64,000 bases of DNA from Sipunculus nudus (GCA_026874595.1 CM049317.1:22452882-22516881); one strand, 5' to 3'; positions 48,096 through 61,449 are shown, counted from the stretch's first letter. Notes: generated from the sequence alone by a model not told the origin. Numbers and translations are program-made.

Positions 48096-49205
48096 TCAAC
48101 CTCACTCTCTCTGTCTTCCTTTCTCTGAAGCATTATCACTCTCATTCTCTCTCTCTCCCTCCCTTTAAGTCTCTCTTTCTCATAATCATTATCATTCTCT
48201 CTCTCTTAATCTCTCTATCATTCATTAATTACCTTTCTCATGCACACGCTATCCAATATACTTATTCTCTCTCTGTCTTTCTCTCAATCATGATCTCTCT
48301 CTCACTCAGTTAATCTCTCATTCTCTCAATCATTATTCCCCCCCCCCCCTCTCTCTCCCTCAATAATTCATTATCTTTCTCATGCACACATTATCCACCA
48401 TCCTCCCTCCCCTCTCTCTCTGATTCTCTTCTCTCAACCATTATCATTCTCTCTCTCTCTTTCTCTTTCTCTCTCTCTCTCTCTCCCTCTTTCTTAGTCT
48501 TTTTTTTTCAAAAAATCCTTCTCTTTCTATCTAAGAGACTTATTCATTCATTCAATCATTCTCATCCACACATCATGCATCTATCATGACCCTCCATCTA
48601 TCTCTCTCTTCTCTCTATTCCTCTTTTCTCATGTTCTCTCTCAAAGTCTCTCTTTCTTCCAATCGTTATTACTCTCTCTCAGTCTGTTTTTTCCTTAATC
48701 ATTCCCATTCTGTCTCTCCTCTCTCCTTCCTTCTCTCTCTCTCTCTCTCTCTCAGAATCTCTTCTCAAAATCTTCCCTCTTTCTCTCAGTCATTCATACT
48801 CTCTATCAATATCAAACTCACTCTCATTAGCATTCTCAATCTCTCTGTTTCTCTCTCTGTCTCTGTCTCTCTCTTATTTTCTCTCTCATTCATCCATTTT
48901 CTCTTGCATACACTATCCATTACCCCCCCCCCCTCCTCTCTGTGTCTCTCTTTTCTCAATCACTTCATTCTTATTCTCTCTCTCAATCTTTATCTCTCCC
49001 TCTTTCTCACAGCCTTTCTATGAAAAATTCATTCTCTCTTTCTCTACGCACACTGTCCAACATCCTCTCTTTCTCCTAGTCATTCTCTCAATCATTCCTG
49101 TTATCTCTCTCCTCTCTCCTTCTCTCTCTCTCTGCCTCTCTCCCTCTCTGTATCTCTCTTAATAATTCTTTTAATCTAGCACCCATTGTCTCTCTCCCTC
49201 TCGCT
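48096..49205. repeat. Pyrimidine-rich (CT) tract
   Basis: About 1.1 kb of CTCT, TCTCTC and TTCTC words with recurring CAATCATT and ATTCTCTC phrases and poly-C runs near 48338 and 48925. The Ser/Leu-rich 145-codon open frame at 48586-49023 is a by-product of the repeat. Confidence 0.9.
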
Positions 49206-52200
49206 CAGACGTGGCCCATATAACCTGAGTCTTACCAACATTGGCTCTAAATAACCAAAAAGGCTTAATTAGACGTATTGATCAGGACATATGGTAATAT
49301 TCTCTGAGGAAATACAGCAAAAATATTCCTTGCACACCGGAAACCATTTACTTTCTTGCTCAAAATTGTTTTTCTCATTAAAGACTTCCTACAACAAACT
49401 TATTATTAATTGAAAATCATATAACTTATATACCATTTCGTGCACATAATATGATTTATCCTGCTAAGGATTTATTTTCGTCTTGTCCACAATATTCTGT
49501 TATCCATTAGTGATTCTCTGTTGCCAAGGACTTCTAAAAATTTGTGAGCTGATAGTGATATCACAATGAAGTCACACAGCGAACACAAAGTAAGCTATTC
49601 CATGGAAGGAAAAAACTCAGTACTATAATTTTATAATGTTTTTTTTTAAACACCTCTCTCACTCCGGCGGGGGTGTTGAAAAAAGATAAGACGTCAAATA
49701 CTTTAACAGAATATGTGACGCACCTTAAATGATATGTTCAAGTGTAATATTGTAAAATATAATCTACCTTTATATATATATAAACATAAGCTGAAAAGAA
49801 ACATATGGAAAAATGGTAATAAAAAAATTGATTTTGTGTATTAATTCTGCTAAAACAGATCAAATTGCATAGAGCCATATAGATTACTGCATATACCTTT
49901 CGGCAAACTCTTCCGTAACTGTATTTAACAGTTTCAAAATTTCGTAAGTACTACTTGATCTTGTGACACTGGCACTTTTACCTCACTTATTCTAACGTTG
50001 GTGTGGATTCGCCTAAAAGATGCCATGAGCCTTTTTTCTGTAACTTTTTGTTTTAAATGTTTGTCTTGTTATGCATCTCTTACATTTACTTGTACATTAA
50101 ACTTGTATAAAACTTTATATGAAACTCGTTTCTCACAAGGTTATTTTTTTCTTTACCTAAACAAAAACGGACTTATTTAATGCATATTCATTTAAGTCCG
50201 TCCGAGAAATCGGAATGTGCACCCTTGCGTGTCAATTTGACCATTATTTACAACAAGTGTGAATCTCTGTGCAAACAGTTAAATTAGTAATACTTATTGT
50301 CAAATTCCATTAAAGTCACTGTTTATACCGGCTCATGTACAATGTGCAACTAAATCATGTTATACAGGTACTTGCCTGCCATAGAGAAATGTGGAAATCC
50401 AGGAAATGACCGGGAAACATAACAAAAACAACAGTGTTAATAGATTACATAACAAGTACTCAGCTGCTCTTTATGAAACAATACTATACTCAGTCGCTCT
50501 GCCAAAGACTAGTACACACCTCCAGTCTTCTTTTGTTTTGAGTTGCTGAGCGATGCATGTAATTATTGATAGACCATAAATAAGGACAACAAGCACGATT
50601 TACAACCTGCGCTAAAATTACTTTTCCAGGTTTTTTTATTGAGACATTATTAATGCGTATGTGAGACTGGAAACCAGCAACATTTATTTGTATAATGCAA
50701 CGAGTATCACAGAATGTTCTGTTCATGTACATACTAGCTTTTAGTAAAGCCTTTCCAAGTTAATATATACGATTGGTGCTGTTTTAGTCCTGATGGAATG
50801 AATATTCATGGAACTCTTATTAAAGACTATAAATACATTTTAATTAAACTATTTTTCACTGTGATGGACAAAGGTATTTCGAAGTTCTTGGTGAAATTAT
50901 ACTCGGTTTGCATATTTCGCCGCTACGTTTCCACAACAGTTAGCATTCTTAAATTGTATTCATAATATCCCTGTACATTTCTGAGCTCTATGAGAATTTA
51001 ACTTCTTCGCAATATATTCAAGTTTTCGTTTATCGGAATGACCAAACATTCATTTCTGGATATCAAATCTATTTCTGCTTTTCTTTTACATCTTACGAAT
51101 GTGGAAGACAGACATTAAGAATTTTTAACCGAACAGTTTACGTATTTATCTCGAAGATATAGGCACTGAAATTGGTGTCTGGAATGCAGAGGAATAAGAG
51201 CTAATGGAAGAATTGCTCAGTTGACCTGGCGTAATGTTCAGCCCTTAATCAGTATTTAATCTACATTATTTGTCTGAACGTGAAATACCTTTTGATTAGT
51301 ATCAAACAAGATCAGGTTTCACGAAATCCGGTTTAAAATAACTGATAAAATGTCTGTTTACCATGTACTCCATTTATAAGCATCCCTTGTAACAATGCAT
51401 GCCTAAAGCATGTGACCAAAGAACTGCGACTTAGGTATTGTATTGCATATACCAGTAGGGAATATAACCAGATGATTATTTTGATAATTTGTTGTACTTT
51501 AATATGAAGTATCAAGTTTAGATATTTACGCGAGAACTTTGGTTTAAAACACACGTGTCTCATTTGCTGTTAATTTCAAAGCCGTTCAGTAGTGAGAGAG
51601 CACATGTGCCCCATTTAATGTTATTCTCTGTTCAGAAATTCCATGTGAGACGTCTCTGTTTGGCGCTCTCTAAAGTATCGAGGGCTTGTTGAAAATTTCT
51701 TTTTGTCTCTGGAGGCGTATCCTGTAATTGACGGTAGGGATTGGTGAGTAGCTTGAAGACGAGCACATATCAGTCGTGAGGATGGCGTTTTCGGGAGAAG
51801 TGCCCGAGCAGCGTAGCAGTGATAGGTATATAGACCTACGACGTACTATATATATATATGAAAGTACTGTAAACACAACACAAACCACTTAGTGAGACGA
51901 ACAGTCTTACATCCCGGTATTATGTGTGTGCGTTGGTTTTTTGCCCAAAGACACAGTAAAGAAAGAACTTTGCCGTGTACTGTCATTAACTGACTCAGTG
52001 TTTATTTTTGTGATTTCACCAGTTTTTTGTGCATGTGGACCGTCTATCCAGAGAATTTAAGTAGCTTTTTTCTTTGTTAACACGTCTTATTCCTTTTATT
52101 GGAGTGTACGTATACAAGAGTTCAGCCACTTGGTTTGACAGTTAAACGAACCTGACATTCACATGTTTACCGGTGTGACAAAGAATATAACCAATTTCAG

Positions 52201-53520
52201 AATATGAACATAATAAACGTGTGCCCAAAAGAAACCCTTCAAACCAACACTACTGATTAAAGAATATTTCTTTTACGCCTCATGACATATGGTGTGGTTT
52301 CTTGATTTTATGGGTAATAAATATTTACACATCGTTAGCGCGATCAAGCTTTCTATCTGATTTATTAATCGAAAAAGTTGTTTTGTTGGTCAAGTACAGC
52401 TGTAATGCTTCAACACTCTGGTATACCTATTTTGTTACTGATCAGAAGAAAAGGCAGAGTTGCTTTATTGTCAATATAATTTTATCTAAGATCGTGCCAG
52501 GTATTCTTATATGCTGCTTGGATTATGGAAAACCATCATTAACTCAAGCCTGTGTCTCTATATTCAGTTTGTTGACACTCCTATGTGTGTTTGGTTTGGG
52601 GGTTGGTGTTTCACAACGGTACTTAACATAACCTGACACTTCTCAAATACATACTTGAAACAGAGACAGAGAAAATGCTCTGTTACTGTAAATATAATTC
52701 ACTGTACATAGTCGACATGGTGGGGGCTTGTCGGACAAAATCTCTGACTCCAGGAAACTACGTCGCCAACGCTGTAGAATCTGCAAAAATGATTCTTACG
52801 ACGGAAGCTATAACCGTGTATGTGCATTCAGATATACTTATAATGGCCCCGCTCAAAGCAATGTCCATTAGTGATCGCTTTGTTCGGACCTCAAGACGTC
52901 CATCCGTTAGTAAACGTTGCCTCAAACAAAATACTTTTGATCTTTTTAAAATTTACAGGTATTTTTATTATAAATCGTCCGCTCCTGTATATTGAATTAC
53001 AGACCCATCCTGAAATCAACGTGGAGTCCAGAGCAACACCGTCGATAATCAGTTCACGAATATTATCTTAAATAGAATATAATCGACCTTTCTGTGATTC
53101 ATAGGGGTGACTTGTGTACTGTCTATAAGGGCTACACGTCTATCGAAGGCCTGTCAGAGCATAATCTGTGAATTTTTTTCGAGGGGTTATGTCTTAAAGA
53201 GAAATTAACAGGAATACTTGGTGCCTATGAGGGCTCAAGCTCTTACTGTGGTGCCACCTAGAAGCCAATATGGTCACAAGAGAATATTTATCGCAGACAG
53301 AACATGTTTGATCTTTCTCAAATTCATAGGGATGAGTTGTGTCTATAGTGTAATAAAAATAATTATGTGTAATAGTGTGATCATGTACAAGTAATACCGA
53401 AATGAAAAACCATGTGAAAAATTACTTTGTTTTCTTTTCATATATACGTCCAATATAGCAATTATCGCGTCTTAGGGGAAAGTGCGACTTAATAACCGCA
53501 ACAGATTTATACCCAGAAAA
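49206..53520. other. Long stretch with no convincing gene
   Basis: Several short open frames exist (for example 52302-52631 and 52675-52995), but none shows a recognised motif, and splice context was not persuasive. The frame at 52675-52995 has slightly more CpG than its surroundings and may be an old transposon fragment. Confidence 0.4.
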
Positions 53521-53942
53521 ATAAATTTGACTGTTACATCATTAACAGGAACAATCGTTTTCATGATGCAGTTAATTGTTACGATTATTTGAATAAACAA
53601 CTATCCTAACAGTACAATTTAATTTCTTCGCTTGTTTATAACTAATTACTTAGGGGAACAAAAGCAGGTGCACAAAAAAACGGTCTTTGACATCAAATAT
53701 ATAAATTATCTTAAGATGATATATAAATTATCATATTATCATTTTCAAAAGTAAAAAAGTGCTTGATGATTAAGTTTCATTTCCAGTTTAAACTTAAAAC
53801 TCTACCACCAACCTAAAATCTAGTTCACATAATGTATTTGTCTTGAACATGTTCCGACAGGGTTGTTTAAATGGATACTTGGTTTTATAATACATAGGGG
53901 CCAGCAGAAATACTGTATAGGTGTTGGTTTCAGCTCTACATT

Positions 53943-53944
<2 letters not shown>

Positions 53945-53982
<38 letters not shown>
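53945..53982. repeat. (AT)n microsatellite
   Basis: Pure AT run of about 38 bases. Confidence 0.95.
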
Positions 53983-53985
<3 letters not shown>

Positions 53986-54395
53986 TATATTATATATTTG
54001 CATCTTTAAATGAACCGGTTGGCGTTATAACCATAAATGAGAGATAAATACATAAAACAACTTAACCTGATATATATAAATTCATTTATAATTAACAGGA
54101 TTAAAGATCGACACGATTCAATCAACCTTCTCGATCGCATAAAAAAACAACTAGCTTAATGTAACAATTAACCTTTTTCCCGGGTTTTATTACTTCTTTA
54201 ATCAAGAACAATAGAGTAACGTATAAACGAGCACAAAAATAGATATTTAATTATAATATAGCTTAATAAAGATGTGTTGTATGATTCATCTTCATTTTGT
54301 GTTAACACCTAAAACGATACCACCATGCAATGTAACATTTAGAATATCCCATTGTATTTGTCTTTAACGTGGTAGGACCAGGGAAAGTCACGTTG

Positions 54396-57300
54396 ATGTA
54401 TCATTTTATAATATATGTGGTGTTAGTTCTTGGTCTCCCCTCTGCCCTTGATGCTTACACGGATGACAAAGGTAACATGATTAAAAATCTATTTAAAACT
54501 TCACATAAAAGCGAGTTTTTTAAATGTTTAAAAAAAGCTGCTGTCTAGGGTATACACTTTACAAACAGCTTATTATCAGTCATTCGTTTAGGTGATGAAC
54601 ATATTTAGTTTCATGTTCATTGATTCTTTGTTGCATGGAAGGTGATTAAGGCAAGGTGATATATAAGCCAGACATGATAATTTCTATACTAGGAGACAGC
54701 TTACGGAACCACTGGTCTTTAAACCGAGGCTCACATGTTTGGATTAAGGAGACCAGCCATATCTGTCAAAAGGGCACACGGTGCTAATACGTAACAAATA
54801 AACCAATACTCTTTATTGTTTGTTTAAGGACAAAACAAGGTACCACGGCAAAAAAATATATGTGTTGTTGGTTTAATCTTTTCTTTCAATATATCCAGTA
54901 CTGCATTTTTTTAATGAACTTGCTGGTAAATAAACAAAGAAGGAAATACCCACTTAAGACAATATAACCTCATATATATATTTATATATCAGTTAATTCA
55001 GACTAAACAAGAACAACGTTCTCCGTTATTCAATTAAATTGTTATGATCACTTGAATGAACAACTAGACGTGCAATACAAGTAAACTTTTCCACTGGTTT
55101 TATTATTTATTACATGCTTAATCAGGAACGGGGGGGGGGGGGGGGCAAATGATCGTGCAGAGAAACGGTCTTTGACATCAAAAACATGTTATTATATAAA
55201 ACAATAATAATTTGCTGAATAATTCTGTTTCATTTTTATGTTTACACATAAAACGCCGAAACCATTCTAATCTGAGTAATTCACAATTATTGATTTTTTT
55301 TATACTGTATGTGGGGCTAGTAGTTGGTTACTGCTTTGTCCACGACGCTTACCCGGATAACAAAGGAAACATGATAAAATACCTACTAAAAGCCTTATAT
55401 ACAAGCAAGTAATAATGTCTTAACATTAGAGAAGTTAATAAGGGGGAAGTAAAGTAAACGGAGTGGATCAAGTGTTTCTTTTACAAACAGCTTATTGTCA
55501 GTCATTCGTTTAGATGATTAACAGATTAAGTGTCATGTTTATTGATTCTTTGTCGCATGGAAGTAGATTAAGGCAAGGTGATATATGAGCCAGACATGAT
55601 CATTTATGTACTTGGAGACAGCTTACGGAACCACTTATCTTTAAACCGAGGCTTGCATGTTTGGATTAAGGAGAGCGGCCATATCTATCAAAAGGGCACA
55701 CGGTGCTAATATGTAACAAAAAAATAATCTTTATTTTCGAATTGTTTGTTTAAGGACAAGATAAAGTACCATGGCCAAAAAAAATGTGTTGGTTGGTTTA
55801 ATCTCTATTTTCAAAATATCGAGTACTGCATTTTTTAATGAACTGGCTGGCATATAAACATAGAAGGGATATACCTACATAAGACAATTTAATCTTATAT
55901 ATATCAGCTAATTCAGAATAAACAAGAACAAAGTTTCACCATTATTCAAGTAAATTGTTATGATCATTTGAAAAAAAAAACAGACGTGCAATACAAGTAA
56001 ACTTTTCCACTGGTTTTATCATTTATTACATAAATCAGGAACGGGGGGTGGGGTGTGTGTGTGTGTGGGGGGGGGGGGGGGGTCAAATGATAGTGCACGG
56101 AAAAGATCATTTACATCGAAAATATAAGTTATCATATAAAACAATTATAATGTGCTGGATGATTCACTTTCATTTTGTGTTGACACATAAAAGCCGAAAC
56201 CGATCTAAACTGTGTAATTCACAATTATTTAGCTATTTATACTGTATGTAGGGCTAGTAGTTGGTTGCTGCTTTGTCCACGACGCCTACCCGGATAACAA
56301 AGGAAACATGATAAAATACCTACTAATAACCTCGTATACAGGCAAGTAATAATGTCTTAACATTAGAGAAGTTAATGAGGGGGAAGTTATCTACACGGAT
56401 TGGATCAAGTGTATGTATAAGCAAAACACATCTGTTCTGAATAATCGCTCTATATGTTTAAAAAGAATGTTTTTTATACCCAACCATTCCTAGCTGTCTG
56501 CAAGCATGTCTGTACTGAGTAGGTACTTGAGTTGTATAAATAAACATGTTTTAAAACCGAGGCCTGCATATTTGGATTTACAACATCCATGTCTATCACA
56601 AGGGCACATGCTGCACATTCAATCTTTAGCTAAATCATTTCTATTCATTATGGACTTATTTACTTTCTGTTAGGCCAATCCACGAAACCATGCCCCTTTA
56701 TCATGTAAACTAAAACTCAAAAAATAATTTATTATGCATTACCAATACTAACCCAAGCCTGTAAAAGAAATCTAACGCATTGTTGGAAAATACAGAGCGT
56801 TTAGCAATTTTATGATTACTTAATGAGACATGAAAAAGGTAATTTATTTAAAGCCACCAATAAAGGTGATTCAAAAGTTGTCGCTCTCAAACACGTCTTT
56901 GTCCGTAAAATTTCAAAGCAACAGGTGCCTTCAGATTATGGTGTGCAAAAACAACTGGACAGGCCCCTTTCGTCTTTTGCCATACAGTATGCATTTCCTG
57001 CCACAGAAAGTGGTGGATTCAATATTAAATGATGAAGCTTGTGTGACTGAGGTTTAGAAAGAAACAATATCATTGAAAGTTGGTGTCCTAAGATATTATT
57101 GACATGGAATGTCGGTTAAATCTGGCTCTAGTTCATAAAATCTGTGATTGATCAATTTAATGATTCAATATTAATTTTATTGTTTTAATAAGATTATAAA
57201 ATGTCAAGGGTCACAACGTATCTACATGCCGAAAAGTCTACCCTCATACAGGTATTCCAATAATGCTCTAAGCACGTTCATTTATGAACCATAAACCATA

Positions 57301-60300
57301 CTGGTAATTGCTACCTCGATCCAACAATCGTAACAATCATTAATTTACCATTGACATGTAAATCCGACAAGTTAGGTTTACAACAAGAACTCTAGAATTG
57401 TATTCCCCTTACCTAAAGTCTCTTAATCATACCAGGCAATGGGAAATTATCAAGACGGAAAATATCTAATACGCAAGTTACTCTATACAAGGTTTTATAC
57501 CAGGACCAGTATTTGTTATTCTTTGTGTGATCTAAAATGTCCTTAATTAACTCAATTAAATATGTTACATATGAAGATGAAACCAAAATGTACATTTGTA
57601 CAGTGATTGCACTTAGAGATTCGGAGATAAAAATAAATATTACAGCAAGGTGTCAATCTGACGTGTAACTGGTTTGTTGTCAATCGATTGACGATTAATG
57701 TAGCCGAAACTAATACAATGTTATAAATAAGTGAAACGCGCGTGTATTGTGATAAACTAAACCTTCTGGTCGACAGTGTAGTTCTACAACATCTTTACGT
57801 ATAAATACTATGATATAACTATTGCTGCCAACCTATATGTAAATGAATAATTGGATTACCCTTCCTATGCCCGAAATGGAGTACAAAAGATTACTTATTT
57901 TATTGAATATTTCCCAATATTCCCATTGATGTAACACAGTAGTTGAATATTCATTACAATGACTATTTCAACTGAGGGGAATACCTGGGACGAGGCACAT
58001 TTCACTGGGCTGTAACCACTTGCACCAAACAAAATATGACATTAGCCTCTGAACGACAGGATAGCCATGCTCTGATCAATATAATGGAACAGTTTCAATT
58101 AGATTCAATGTGGCTTGGAATCCGTTATCTAACGCGCTCAGTTTGGAAATAGATTCGCCCGGGCATCAAATTTAGCTTCGCATAGACCAAAGTATTATTT
58201 TTTCTGTCGATTCGTAAGCTTTTAATTTTTTTTTATATATGTTTCTACTTCAGTCAAAATGTTGGTATTCCAAAATAGTTGCTCGATGCCGTGCGGTGTT
58301 CTCAGATGGAGATATTTTTATGCAGCAAACTGTTTCATGGAATTACCTGCACTTTGTTCTATCAAAGGTATCTAGTTTATTTTCTGAAAAGGCTTACATC
58401 TTCAAACGGCAAAATAACATGGCCTTCTAAAGTTTTATGTACTATCATATTATTTAAATACTATAGAAAAAAGAATGCGTTCGGTTATCTCACTTATCTA
58501 AAAGAGTAATTTATATCAACAGCTGAATAAGTACCCACAATAGCTTCATATTTTTCATGTTTATTATTTTGAATGTGCATCCGTTAAGCAGTTAAAAGTG
58601 AAAGAAGCTTCCTTGTCATGACATTTGAACATATTGATATATCCTAAAAACCAGGCGTATTTATAAGGTAAAAATACAAATATAAAAAAATCTATACATT
58701 TGTTTACAGTTTTTAACGCCTTCATCACTTTCAAAACTTTAACGGATTCTGCTCAATTTTCTATAAACGGATTGCTTTTTAATTTGTCATTTAGTATTTA
58801 ACGTATCAGGTCATTTTTTTTTCTGATAACTTTCTTTAGTTCAGCTGCATCTATCAATAATTCTAACTGTGAGTCTTTTTTTCCATAGGTATCTGCCCAA
58901 AATATGCTGACCGGTGTATTTCGGGCCCGAAGAATATGTCACCTACCTGGCTTGGTATAACATCCGGCAAAAGTAACTGGTTTGGCGCATTTGAGAGTTG
59001 TCAAAAGATGGGTGGTGTTCTGGTTAACACTGACTTTGCTATAACCTACTGGGAACCTCACACAATTCCGGAAATGGAGGCGTGGATTGCTCTATCAAAG
59101 GGTGGCTGGTCCAAAAGGAGGTCCGTTGGTCACATTTTCGTAACACACTAGCATATACAGAAACATGGAATATTCCAATGGGGATACGTATTTATTTATA
59201 ATTTTCTATTTACTCAAAAACACATGATATCTTCTTTGGAGCACTTTCGAATAGGTCTAACATTGCTAGTGTGAAGTTTATTAACCTCTCCCACACCGGT
59301 AACTGCAAGAACGGCCACTTTTTTACATTGAAAAAAAAGTACAGTTTTCCCCATGGTTTGCAACACCTTTTATCCATTACAGAAAATAAATACATTTTAA
59401 TGAGTACATTGCGGTGAAATTTAGTAATTATCATTTTGTTCAAGCTAATTCACCATATTTCTTGATATTGATACATTTTACTATTCGTTTATGCTTTTAT
59501 ATGACGCAATTTGACATAATATTACTTGTGTGTCTGTTTTTTGTGTACAGATCATGTTCAGGTAACAAAAGATTATTGGGGGAAACATACAAGTTGGAGT
59601 GAGGATCAAGTGTGTACATACTTACAATTCCAGAAAAAAGGACCACCTGTATGGAAACCAATAAACTGTCGATCAAATATGCCTGCGGTATGCATTACAG
59701 GTAACAATTAAGGTTTTAATGTGTAGGGAATTAATAAAACATTGGTATTGCCGTATTCTATGAGAGCTTTGATTTTTTTACTCTTTATACCAGGTGGTGG
59801 GGTTCAGTTTTTTTCATATATCTAGATTTAGTTGGGAATTCCTTCACTTGTTTTATTAATTGAAAGTCAATAAATCCTTTCCAAATACCTTTCCAAACCC
59901 ATTAATGGTGAAAACAGAAAAATTTCCGCATTATGCGTAAAGTTGAATCATTACGATTCATAAGTAAAACTGTCTCATCATTCGGTGTAAAATAATTATG
60001 CTATAATGTTTAGATGTACCACTTGATTAATAATCGTTGACCATTCAGATTTTCATTTAAACATTCAAAATGTATGTTTTACAGCAAAATGGTGACATAA
60101 CTCAGACACACGGATTTTTGTGAAACGTGTTGCCAAGGATCCTCCGATTCCTGAACTTATTGATCTAATTTTCCTCTGTAACTATAATTTAGATCTTCTG
60201 AAGTAACATTTTGTTCACGAAATACCAGTATTTGTAATCATAAAATGTACCATGAAGGAATATAATAGACAGCGAATTTTATTACCAAACTCATTCGTTA

Positions 60301-61399
60301 TATTCTTCAGGAATTGGAGCGGTTTATAATTGTATCCAAAATGACTTCCATGGAAAAAAGTGTTTGAACATTTCATCAAGTTCTTCTTAATATTCTTTAC
60401 TGATTGGCAATTTCTGCTCTCCTTATATAAGCATTAAGCGATTGGTAAAATTGAAAGCAAGGAACGTTTAATTTGTAAAGCCTTTTTTTTCAGAATAAAA
60501 AATGACCACATCACTGGATCCAACGGACGTGTTATCTTCGTGCAACACAAGTAACTGTCTTTCATGTAGGTGGCATAAATGTTTACATCTGCATCAAAAG
60601 TGTTCGTTCCTCAAACCAAACACATGTAAAAAAATATCACCAAGGTATTTTCATTGACGGTACGTTGCTTTCATCCTCTTCTATTAAATTAACTAACGAA
60701 GAGTATCCACTGTTCTTTTGTCTGATGGAAACTGTAATCCATTAAAACCAACACTACAGCACTAGTCGATTATCTAATCGAAATGTTATTGCAGCTGAAC
60801 AGACTACCACATCTTTTACCGGGCTGATGATTGGATTTGCCACTGGGCTTGTCATAATAGTTCTTGTGATACCAGGCGTAACGTACTGGTGTATACATCG
60901 GAGAAGACGGTAGGCGAAAGCAAGTAAATTCTGATAGAAGTAAGCAGGCTCATTTGAAGTTGCGGCCCGTAATGAAATGACGTTCGGTGTTTACTTGATA
61001 AATAAGCCCTTTTACTTGATAAATAAGCCTTCTAATTTATTTAAGATCTTCCTTTAAAAAATGTTTATATAAGTAATATATGTTTATTTCATTTGTTATT
61101 ACACCGTTTACACAGTGCACATTGCTTTTCATTTTATTTTTTGGGGGTAATATAGGTCCTGTCAAGGTATTGTACAAGAGCCACATGCGACGCCAATGGC
61201 AACCGCTACAGGAACCATCGCAAGCAATCTCGAAGGGCACAGGTCAAACCTTTTTCAAGCATCATTGATTGCCCGCGGTGTATGTCAATATGCAGGTGCA
61301 GGATACTACGTGATCGATCCGGATTACGCAAGGTGGAGCACAGGGCGCCCTGTTGTTGAGGAAACGATACTTCCCTCCACCGGAAGGGTAAAGCCATGA
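54396..61399 (+). CDS. Type I membrane C-type lectin-like receptor (five exons)
   Basis: Exons: 54396-54471, 58889-59128, 59551-59700, 60795-60909, 61156-61399; phases 1, 1, 1 and 2 fit, giving 274 residues. Residues 1-20 are a signal peptide (hydrophobic IIYVVLVLGLPSA). Residues 28-153 form a long-form C-type lectin-like domain with six cysteines (28, 35, 63, 127, 145, 153), NWFGAFESCQ, WIAL (91-94) in place of WIGL, and VWKPINC in the position of the WND strand. EPN/QPD and WND calcium ligands are absent, so calcium-dependent sugar binding is doubtful. A transmembrane helix covers about 163-188 (LMIGFATGLVIIVLVIPGV), followed by HRRRR as stop-transfer. The tail (194-274) has Tyr239, 244, 245 and 251, with YYVI as a YxxI signal. 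The exon 2 donor (GTTG|GTCACA) is weak and chosen for phase. Poly(A) signal at 61442. Probably a surface recognition receptor; ligand unknown. Confidence 0.75.
55295..55365 (+). pseudogene. Second copy of the signal-peptide exon
   Basis: Reads YVGLVVGYCFVHDAYPDNKG, against YVVLVLGLPSALDAYTDDKG in the receptor exon 1. The ATG is replaced and the donor GT is changed to GA (AAAG|GAAACATG), so it cannot serve as a normal first exon. Confidence 0.7.
56232..56302 (+). pseudogene. Third copy of the signal-peptide exon
   Basis: Reads YVGLVVGCCFVHDAYPDNKG with a TAG just upstream in frame and the same GT-to-GA donor change as the copy at 55295-55365. The shared donor change suggests copies two and three arose from one already inactive copy. 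Confidence 0.7.
57977..58152 (+). pseudogene. C-type lectin domain fragment in receptor intron 1
   Basis: Open for 57 codons: FHWAVTTC, then NMTLAS, then DSMWLGIRYLTRSVW before TAG. WxxAxxxC and a canonical WLGI motif identify the first half of a C-type lectin domain, closer to the family consensus than the receptor itself. An AG with phase 1 precedes it, but no donor follows before the stop, and an in-frame TGA sits just upstream. It is read as a relic of another lectin gene, in the same orientation. Confidence 0.6.
60491..60648 (+). other. Cysteine-rich possible exon between lectin and membrane exons
   Basis: A pyrimidine tract and CAG are followed by a frame with seven cysteines (SSCNTSNCLSCRWHKC... 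...KCSFLKPNTCKK) ending at a GTATTT donor. Spliced after exon 3 it would meet TAA at its second codon, and its length (one more than a multiple of three) would shift exon 4. It may be a decayed stalk exon, a poison exon, or chance. Confidence 0.3.
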
Positions 61400-61441
61400 A
61401 AAGCACCAGAATGGATTTGGTTTACGTTCACAACAAGAAGA

Positions 61442-61447
61442 AATAAA
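61442..61447 (+). terminator. Poly(A) signal of the lectin receptor gene
   Basis: AATAAA about 43 bases after the TGA stop of the receptor. Confidence 0.6.
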
Positions 61448-61449
61448 GA

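Larger units (their letters stand above)
53530..56400. repeat. Tandem duplications containing a signal-peptide exon
   Basis: Related blocks of about 0.9 kb start near 53530 (most diverged), 54150, 55000 and 55930. Shared landmarks are a poly-G or GGGGAAC segment, ACGGTCTTTGACATC, TTCATTTTGTGTTAACAC, the exon-like GCTTACxCGGATxACAAAGG, TTACAAACAGCTTATT and GAGACAGCTTACGGAACC. Exon ends lie at 54471, 55365 and 56302 (offsets 894 and 937). Long poly-G runs mark 55131-55146 and 56067-56082. Confidence 0.8.

Noticed and set aside
48586-49023. 145-codon open frame rich in Ser and Leu
   Set aside because: It lies wholly in the CT-repeat tract; composition follows the repeat.
56823-57057. Two overlapping frames of 69 and 75 codons
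   Set aside because: No recognised domain, no splice or poly(A) context; lies in the receptor intron.
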